Source of the DNA: Spirochaetaceae bacterium | GTDB taxonomy: Bacteria; Spirochaetota; Spirochaetia; DSM-27196; SLST01 | Assembly (NCBI GenBank): GCA_007129695.1 | Contig: SKVA01000430.1 | Span: 1 to 6,566 of the forward strand | DNA length: 6,566 nucleotides | Direction: 5' to 3' | Shown here: piece after piece, positions 1-5,451 of the stretch | Numbering within the stretch: the first letter of the stretch is position 1 | Layout: the number at the start of each line of letters is the position of its first letter | Program-made: the position numbers and the translations under genes | The notes under the pieces: generated by a model | What the model was told of the DNA's origin: nothing | Databases searched by the model: none | What the model saw: the letters and a program-made list of their open reading frames with translations, nothing else

Positions 1-1
1 C

Positions 2-538
2 GGCTACCGGGTGCGGGACACCAGGGTGACCGACTTCCCGTCCAACCCGAACCGCGGGTTTCCACAAGGGTTTTTCATCGGCGACTACTTTGCGATCGAG
101 GCTACCGAGACCGATGTCTACATGGTGTGGGCGGATACCAGGCTCGCCGAATTCGGCGGCGTGAACCAGAAGATCGGCTTTGCGCGGCGCAGGCCGATCC
201 GGTCGCCCGACATCTTCGTGTCGCCGCCGGCGGGCCCAGGCGGCCAGAACGTCACGATCCAGGGGTTCAATTTCCAGCCCGATATGACCGTGTTCATCAC
301 GCTCGAAGACGCGACGATCGCGTCCGCGCGGACGAACCTGGAGGGCAGATTTACGACGAGCCTCTACATGCCGATCACTGGCGAAGGCCCACAGCGGCTC
401 GCGGTGTACGACCATTCGGGGAATATGGCGTCGACCTCGTACTACACCGAGTTCGGCTTTGGCGACATAGAAACGCTCTACCGGGATCTCCAGGATCAGA
501 TCCGTGATCTGATGGATGAGCTGCGGCGCCGCAACTGA
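2..538 (+). CDS. C-terminal part of a secreted sialidase/BNR-like beta-propeller protein with Ig-like (IPT/TIG-type) domain (5' end outside window)
   Basis: The frame is open from the first complete codon (position 2) to a TGA at 536-538, so this is the last 178 residues of a longer protein. The GTG at 11 is an internal valine, not a convincing start. Residues about 4-62 hold the pattern seen in the last blade of BNR/sialidase-like propellers: 'SNPNRGFP', then 'FIGDYF.I', 'VYMVWADTR' and 'NQKIGFARR'. Residues about 69-150 look like an Ig-like/IPT-TIG beta-sandwich ('VSPPAGPGGQNVTIQGFNF', then a 'dG-F' strand pair and 'AVYDHSGN'). Residues about 154-178 are a charged heptad-like helix ending in 'LRRRN', a probable short coiled coil. 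The propeller family includes exo-sialidases, but the catalytic residues would lie upstream, so activity cannot be judged. It ends 46 bases before the binding-protein gene, and a functional link to glycan uptake is only inferred. Confidence 0.7.
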   Translation, partial: GYRVRDTRVTDFPSNPNRGFPQGFFIGDYFAIEATETDVYMVWADTRLAEFGGVNQKIGFARRRPIRSPDIFVSPPAGPGGQNVTIQGFNFQPDMTVFITLEDATIASARTNLEGRFTTSLYMPITGEGPQRLAVYDHSGNMASTSYYTEFGFGDIETLYRDLQDQIRDLMDELRRRN

Positions 539-573
539 GTCGGTCGCGGTCGCGGCCGCGGCCCGGTACGACA

Positions 574-578
574 GGGAG
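574..578 (+). promoter_or_regulatory. Ribosome binding site deciding the start of the solute-binding protein
   Basis: GGGAG lies 6 bases upstream of the ATG at 585. The in-frame ATG at 516 lies inside the preceding gene. It would add 23 residues in front of an otherwise perfect signal peptide (basic MKHRLR, then a hydrophobic core), so 585 is preferred. Confidence 0.75.
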
Positions 579-584
579 AAGCAG

Positions 585-2957
585 ATGAAGCATCGTCTTC
601 GATTCATGGTATCGATCGCGCTCTTCGTGACGGCGGTCGTCGGACCGGTCGCCGCGCAGCAGGGACCGAAGGCCGACCGCATCCTGTTCCGCGCGTTCGA
701 CGTCGACCGCGCGCCGCGCGACCTGGAGGCGGATCAGATGGATCTCTATCTGTTCAGCCTGAAGACCGCGGCGGCGCAGCGACTGCGCGGGAACGACCGG
801 TTTTCGCTGTTTGAGGCGCCCGCCTCCACCGTGTCGCTGTTGCTGAACCCCGCCCCGGCCGTCGCCGGTGATCTCAACCCGTTCTCCATTCCAGAAGTCC
901 GCCGCGCGGTTCAGTTCCTGGTCGACCGCGAGTTCATCGCGCGCGAGATCTACCGCGGCATGGCGCGTCCGATGCTGACGCACGTCAGCTCGCACGACTA
1001 CGACTATCTGACCGTCTTCGATATCGCGCGCGGCTCCGGCATCACGTACGACCCGGAGTACGGCCGCGAGCTTATCGCGCAGGCGATGCGCGACGCGGGT
1101 GCGACGATGAGCGGTGGCGTCTGGAGCTACAACGGTCAGCCGATCCGCGTGCGCTTCATCGCGCGGGTCGAAGACGAACGGCGCGACGTCGGTGACCTGG
1201 TTCGCCGCGAGCTCGAGCGCGCCGGCTTCATGGTCAACGTGACGTACCGGCCCTTTGCGGCCGCGGTGATGTCGGTCTATTCGACCGATCCGCAGGCGTT
1301 CGAGTGGCACGTCTACACCGAAGGGTGGGGACGCTCGGCCCCGACGCGCTACGATTTCTCCAACGTCAACCAGATGACCGCGCCTTGGCTCGGCAACATG
1401 CCCGGCTGGAAGGAGGTCGGCTTCTGGCAGTACGAACAGGACGAGCTCGACGAGCTGGGGCAGCGCCTCTTCCGCGGCGAGTTCGCCGGACGCGACGAGC
1501 GCGACCGGATCTACCGGCGCATGACCGAATTGGGCCTGGACGAGTCGGTCCGGATCTGGATCGCGACCGCGACGAACTCGTTTCCCGCGCAGGCGGGCCT
1601 TGCCGGTGTGACGCTCGACATCACCGCGGGTCCGCGATCGCCGTGGACGCTTCGCGAGGCTCACGTGCCGGGGAAGACCGACCTTCGCGTCGGCCACCTC
1701 TGGGTCTGGACAGAGCGGACGACGTGGAACCCGGTCGGCGGGTTCGGCGACGTGTACAGCACCGACATCTGGCGCTACGTGAGCGACCCCGCGATCTGGA
1801 ACCATCCGTTCACCGGACTGCCGATGCCGGTCAGGGTCGACTTCGACGTACGGACCGCGGGACCCCGCGGGACGATTCCAGTGCCCGCCGGCGCGGTGAT
1901 CTGGAACGCCGACACCGACCGGTGGGAGTCTGCGGCGGGCCGCACCGCGACTAGCCGCGTGGTCTACGACTACTCGAAGTTCTTCCAGTCGACGTGGCAC
2001 CACGGGATTCAGATCTCGATGGCCGACGTGGTCTACGGACTGGTGCAGAGCTACGAGCTCGCGTACGACCGCGACAAGACGAGGATAGAGACCGCGCTCG
2101 GTGTCACCAGCAGGCCGTACCTGGATACGTTCAAGGGATTCCGGATTCTGGACGCGAACCGGATCGAGGTCTTCGTCGACTTCTGGCATTTCGAGGAGGC
2201 GTACATCGCGTCGTATGCGACGCCGTCGGGCCTGGGGATGCCATGGGAGATCCTGGCCGCGATGGACGATCTGGTGTTCAACCAGCGTCGCGGCGCGTAC
2301 AGCGACACTGCTGCCAGCCGGTTCAATGTTCCATGGATCAGCCTGGTCATGGAGCGCGACGCGCAGCTGGTCCAGCGGACGCTGCAGACGCTGCGTCAGT
2401 CGCGGTTCGTTCCGCCGAACGCATTCCAGGTCGGCGACCGGAACCTGATGACCGCCGACCAGGCGGTCGCGCGTTACGACGCCGCGCTCGCGTGGCACCG
2501 CGAGTACGGCCATCTGGTCATCAGCAACGGCCCCTACTACCTGGCCGCGTACGACCCTCCGGCTCAGTACGCGGAGCTCCGCGCGTTTCGCGATCCGACC
2601 TATCCGTTCAAGGCAGGGGACTGGCTCTTTGGCACGCCGCCGTCGCTGCAAATTGTTACGCCGACGGTCCCCGACATCGCGCCGGGGAGCGAAGCCCGGA
2701 TCAGCGTCACGGTGAGCGGGAGCGGAAACCTGGATCTGCGGTACGTCATGGTCGATCCGACCGACGGGAGCGTTGTCGCATCGGGCACCGCGACGCCCGC
2801 CGGCGGGTCGGGAGCGAACCGCACCTTCACCGTGACTATACCGGCGACGACGACGAACCAGCTGTGGCCCGGGCTCTACCGGCTCCATCTGGCGGCGACC
2901 AGCGACGCGGTCGCGCGCGTCGTCGAGTACAGCGCCGACGTCGACGTGCTTCCGTAG
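585..2957 (+). CDS. Family 5 (Opp/Dpp-type) extracellular solute-binding protein, apparently circularly permuted, with C-terminal Ig-like domain
   Basis: A 790-residue secreted binding protein expected to capture an oligopeptide, oligosaccharide or similar solute and deliver it to the permeases encoded downstream. Residues 1-24 are a Sec signal peptide (basic start, hydrophobic core, VAA|Q cleavage). There is no lipobox cysteine. Residues 31-345 resemble the normally C-terminal half of SBP_bac_5 proteins: 'DRILFRAF', then 'NPFSIPEVRRAVQFLVDREFI', 'YDPEYGRELI..A', 'DLVRRELERAGF' and 'EWHVYTEGW'. Residues 364-680 resemble the normally N-terminal half: 'TDLRVGHLW..TTWNPVGG', 'WHHGIQISMADVVYGL', 'ILDANRIEVFVDF' and 'ISNGPYYLAAY'. 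Residues 686-790 form a Ser/Thr/Val-rich beta-sandwich, probably Ig-like. Usual family members are about 500-600 residues; the excess comes from the Ig domain and from longer loops. The family assignment is firm, the permutation is well supported by motif order, and the substrate is unknown. Confidence 0.88.
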   Translation: MKHRLRFMVSIALFVTAVVGPVAAQQGPKADRILFRAFDVDRAPRDLEADQMDLYLFSLKTAAAQRLRGNDRFSLFEAPASTVSLLLNPAPAVAGDLNPFSIPEVRRAVQFLVDREFIAREIYRGMARPMLTHVSSHDYDYLTVFDIARGSGITYDPEYGRELIAQAMRDAGATMSGGVWSYNGQPIRVRFIARVEDERRDVGDLVRRELERAGFMVNVTYRPFAAAVMSVYSTDPQAFEWHVYTEGWGRSAPTRYDFSNVNQMTAPWLGNMPGWKEVGFWQYEQDELDELGQRLFRGEFAGRDERDRIYRRMTELGLDESVRIWIATATNSFPAQAGLAGVTLDITAGPRSPWTLREAHVPGKTDLRVGHLWVWTERTTWNPVGGFGDVYSTDIWRYVSDPAIWNHPFTGLPMPVRVDFDVRTAGPRGTIPVPAGAVIWNADTDRWESAAGRTATSRVVYDYSKFFQSTWHHGIQISMADVVYGLVQSYELAYDRDKTRIETALGVTSRPYLDTFKGFRILDANRIEVFVDFWHFEEAYIASYATPSGLGMPWEILAAMDDLVFNQRRGAYSDTAASRFNVPWISLVMERDAQLVQRTLQTLRQSRFVPPNAFQVGDRNLMTADQAVARYDAALAWHREYGHLVISNGPYYLAAYDPPAQYAELRAFRDPTYPFKAGDWLFGTPPSLQIVTPTVPDIAPGSEARISVTVSGSGNLDLRYVMVDPTDGSVVASGTATPAGGSGANRTFTVTIPATTTNQLWPGLYRLHLAATSDAVARVVEYSADVDVLP

Positions 2958-2960
2958 GAG
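2957..2960 (+). promoter_or_regulatory. Ribosome binding site overlapping the upstream stop codon, supporting a TTG start
   Basis: GGAG begins on the last base of the binding protein's TAG stop and lies 6 bases before TTG at 2967. The next in-frame ATG (3003) has no comparable site and would remove the basic residues preceding the first membrane helix. Termination and re-initiation are therefore probably coupled. Confidence 0.7.
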
Positions 2961-2966
2961 CGCTGG

Positions 2967-4016
2967 TTGCTTGTCCGACGGCTGCTGATACGCGGCCTTT
3001 CGATGCTCGGCGTGCTGGTCGCGGTCCAGCTTCTGGTCGTCATCAGCCTGGGTGCGACCGGGTACTCGGATCGTATGCTCCAGGCGGTGATCGGCGAGCA
3101 GCTCCGTGCGATGCGCGGAGGGTTCGCGGAGACGATCCGCGACCCCGACCAGCTCGAAGCGGCGATGGAGGCGCAGCGGATCGAACTCGAACAGGCGTAC
3201 GGTCTGGACCGTCCGTGGTACTCGCGGATTCCCGCGATGGTGTTCCGCGTCTTCGTGCTCGACCTTGGTGAGGCGCACACGCTGCGTAGCTTCACCGGCA
3301 GTAACCGCGTGGCGGACATCGTCGCCGAGCGGATCCCGAACACGGTCATCCTGCTGACGACGTCGATGGTGATCACCGCGATCGCGGGGATAGCGATCGG
3401 AACGCGTCTGTCGACGCACGCCGGTTCGCGGCTGGATCGGCTGGTTTCTTACGGTTCGGCGATCTCGTACGCGCTACCCGCGTGGTGGGTCGGGATCCTG
3501 CTGATCCTGGTGTTCGCGTTTCGCTTCCCGATCTTCCCGTCGGGTGGCATGTACAGCGCGCCGCCGCCGACCGGGGGCTTCCCTCGTTTCCTGGACCTTG
3601 CGCATCACGCGATTCTCCCGATCCTCACGCTCGTGCTCGCGAGCCTTGGCCCGTACGTGTACGTCGTACGGACGATGACGCTCAACACCGCGCAGGGCGA
3701 CCACGTCATCGCGGCGCGCGCGAAGGGCGTTCCCGAACGGATCATCTCGCGGCGGCACGTGCTGCGCGTCGCGGCTCCGCCGATCGTGACAGGGCTGATC
3801 CTGGGACTCGCCGGCACGCTCGGCGGATCGATCCTGGTCGAAACGGTCTTCGCGTGGCAGGGTATGGGCCGCCTCTACTACGAGGCGATCGCCGGTACCC
3901 CCGATGAGATGGTCATTGTCGCGCTGACCTTCGTGTTCACGCTCCTCTACGTCGTCGCGCGGATGATCCTGGAAGTGCTCTACGTCCTTCTGGACCCGCG
4001 CGTGAGGTACGACTGA
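2967..4016 (+). CDS. ABC transporter permease, DppB/OppB type
   Basis: A 349-residue inner-membrane permease, one half of the translocation pore. A TTG start with a good ribosome binding site keeps the basic N-terminus (LVRRLLIR) before the first helix. Predicted helices lie at about 12-29, 125-146, 163-187, 213-235, 272-296 and 314-342. The extracytoplasmic loop 30-115 holds the family landmark 'YGLDRPWYSRI' but lacks the 'PGDP' motif usual just after helix 1. The conserved EAA loop, which docks on the ATPase, is visible at about 249-271 ('AARAKGVPERIISRRHVLR', with G254). The C-terminus 'LLDPRVRYD' is typical of DppB/OppB proteins. Length is close to normal (about 310-340). It lies 9 bases after the binding-protein gene and 1 base before the second permease. 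The family is certain; dpp versus opp substrate naming is not justified. Confidence 0.93.
   Translation: MLVRRLLIRGLSMLGVLVAVQLLVVISLGATGYSDRMLQAVIGEQLRAMRGGFAETIRDPDQLEAAMEAQRIELEQAYGLDRPWYSRIPAMVFRVFVLDLGEAHTLRSFTGSNRVADIVAERIPNTVILLTTSMVITAIAGIAIGTRLSTHAGSRLDRLVSYGSAISYALPAWWVGILLILVFAFRFPIFPSGGMYSAPPPTGGFPRFLDLAHHAILPILTLVLASLGPYVYVVRTMTLNTAQGDHVIAARAKGVPERIISRRHVLRVAAPPIVTGLILGLAGTLGGSILVETVFAWQGMGRLYYEAIAGTPDEMVIVALTFVFTLLYVVARMILEVLYVLLDPRVRYD
4004..4007 (+). promoter_or_regulatory. Weak ribosome binding site of the second permease gene
   Basis: GAGG inside the end of the first permease gene, 10 bases before the ATG at 4018. Spacing is on the long side. The one-base gap after the TGA (4014-4016) suggests that translational coupling does most of the work. 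A second in-frame ATG at 4024 is too far from any such site to be preferred. Confidence 0.5.
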
Positions 4017-4017
4017 T

Positions 4018-5451
4018 ATGGCGATGACCGGCAAGAGCGTGATCAAGGAGCTGTCGTCGAACGGGCCCGGTCGTGTCGGGCTTGGGCTGCTGACGCTGCT
4101 GTGCGTCACCGCGATCGTGGTCGTCTTCACGTATCCGCGCGACTTCGGATCCGAGCATTGGGGCAACCCGTCGCGGTGGGTCAACAACCCGCGGTCGGTG
4201 CCTCCGGCGTGGACCGCCGCGTTCGACGGCGGGCGGCTGTTCCGGCATCACGCCGTCGCGCTTGGCAAACCGACCGCATCGGAGGCGACCGGTCGCGCGT
4301 TCATCCAGCGGTTCGATCTTCCGGTATCGTTCGCCGCTGCCGAGCCTCCCAGCTTCGTCGCGCTTTCGATGCGCGGCTTCGAGTTTCACGCGCGTCCGCC
4401 GATCATTTCTGCCGTTGTGATTCGTCCCGACGGCGCCGAAATCGCGCTCTTCCGTCACGTACTGTCGGCCGCGCGCGCCGGAGAGTCGTTACCGACCACG
4501 CGCCACACCGATGAACCGTACCGTGTCGTGCTATCGGGCGACGGGTCGGCCGGGGAGGCGCTCGCGCGTCACTTCCGTACGGCGTACGACGTCGATCTGT
4601 CGTCCGACCAGCTGCGCGACGACTTCGAGGGGTGGCTGTTCGCGACGATCGTCGACGGGGAGCGCAGCCCGCTCGCTGGCGACTACACGGTGCGCGTAGA
4701 GCTCATGACCGCGACGGAGGAGGACTCCGTGGACACGGTCGAAGCGGTCTTCGGCGGCTCGGTGTTCGGCCTGATGGGAACCGACGCTCTCGGGCGCGAC
4801 CTGGCGATGGGGCTGCTCTTCGGGCTACCGATCGCGCTCCTGATCGGCCTTGCGACATCGACGGTGAGCACTATCATCGGTACGTCGCTCGGGCTGCTGA
4901 GCGGGTACGCCGGCGGCCGGACCGACCAGGTGATCCAACGCGCCGCAGACATCGTCGCGAACATCCCGGTGCTTCCGCTCCTGATCTTTCTGGTGTTCAT
5001 CGGCGGGTCGCAGCTCTGGCTGATCCTGCTGGTCCTGGTCGCGTTCAGCTGGCCGGGCCTGACGATCATGGTTCGAACGATGGTGCTGCAGCTGCGCCAC
5101 GGTCAGGAGGTCGAGGCGGCCGTGTCGCTCGGCGCGTCCCGCAAACGGATCATCGCGCGGCACGTCTTCCCGCACACCGCGTCGTACATCTTCGCGCAGC
5201 TGGTCTTCTTTGCGCCGGCCGCGGTACTGGCCGAAGCGGGCTTGAGCTTCCTGGGCCTGGGCGATCCGTCGATCCCGACGTGGGGTCAGATTCTGGAGCA
5301 CGGGTTTCGCACCGGCGCGGTGTTCCTGGGGTACTGGTGGTGGGTGATCCCGCCGGGGTTGCTGATCGTGCTGACCGCGGTGACCTTCATGTTCCTGGCG
5401 CTCGGCATGGAGTCGGTAGTCGACCCGCGCCTGAAAGGAGCCCGACGGTGA
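4018..5451 (+). CDS. ABC transporter permease, DppC/OppC type, with large extracytoplasmic insertion
   Basis: A 477-residue inner-membrane permease, the second half of the pore. Family members are usually about 280-320 residues. Helix 1 is at about 18-39. The conserved family block 'GTDALGRDLAMGLLFG' does not appear until 254-269. The roughly 200 residues between them should lie outside the membrane. This stretch is mixed alpha/beta in character, with strands such as 'PPIISAVVIRPDGAEIALF', 'PYRVVLSGDG' and 'GDYTVRVELM', and no hydrophobic helix. After it the core is normal: helices around 264-296, 315-330, 333-352, 390-412 and 437-463, an EAA loop at 366-386 ('EAAVSLGASRKRIIARHVFPH') and the C-terminal 'ESVVDPRLKG'. 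The stop overlaps the next gene's GTG start by four bases. Family membership is certain; the role of the insertion is unknown. Confidence 0.92.
   Translation: MAMTGKSVIKELSSNGPGRVGLGLLTLLCVTAIVVVFTYPRDFGSEHWGNPSRWVNNPRSVPPAWTAAFDGGRLFRHHAVALGKPTASEATGRAFIQRFDLPVSFAAAEPPSFVALSMRGFEFHARPPIISAVVIRPDGAEIALFRHVLSAARAGESLPTTRHTDEPYRVVLSGDGSAGEALARHFRTAYDVDLSSDQLRDDFEGWLFATIVDGERSPLAGDYTVRVELMTATEEDSVDTVEAVFGGSVFGLMGTDALGRDLAMGLLFGLPIALLIGLATSTVSTIIGTSLGLLSGYAGGRTDQVIQRAADIVANIPVLPLLIFLVFIGGSQLWLILLVLVAFSWPGLTIMVRTMVLQLRHGQEVEAAVSLGASRKRIIARHVFPHTASYIFAQLVFFAPAAVLAEAGLSFLGLGDPSIPTWGQILEHGFRTGAVFLGYWWWVIPPGLLIVLTAVTFMFLALGMESVVDPRLKGARR
5434..5440 (+). promoter_or_regulatory. Strong ribosome binding site of the ATPase gene
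   Basis: AAAGGAG lies 7 bases before a GTG at 5448 that overlaps the upstream TGA as GTGA. This fixes the ATPase start, since no nearby ATG or alternative codon has a similar site, and predicts coupled translation with the permease. Confidence 0.8.

Noticed and set aside
541..566. GC-rich palindromic stretch (CGCGGCCGCG at 551-560) between the first two genes as a terminator
   Set aside because: The palindrome has no loop and no following T-run, and it sits just before a ribosome binding site. In a high-GC genome such a stretch is expected by chance.
516..584. Upstream ATG at 516 as start of the binding protein
   Set aside because: It overlaps the preceding gene, has no ribosome binding site at proper spacing, and would bury the signal peptide 23 residues inside the protein.
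375..3419. Very long open frame on the minus strand (1014 codons), opposite the binding-protein gene
   Set aside because: It is a shadow of GC-rich codon use on the + strand. Its product is an Arg/Asp/His-rich string with no recognisable domain, and it crosses three well-supported + strand genes.
3474..4187. Minus-strand open frame opposite the permease junction
   Set aside because: Low-complexity, charged product antisense to two clear permease genes; a codon-bias shadow.
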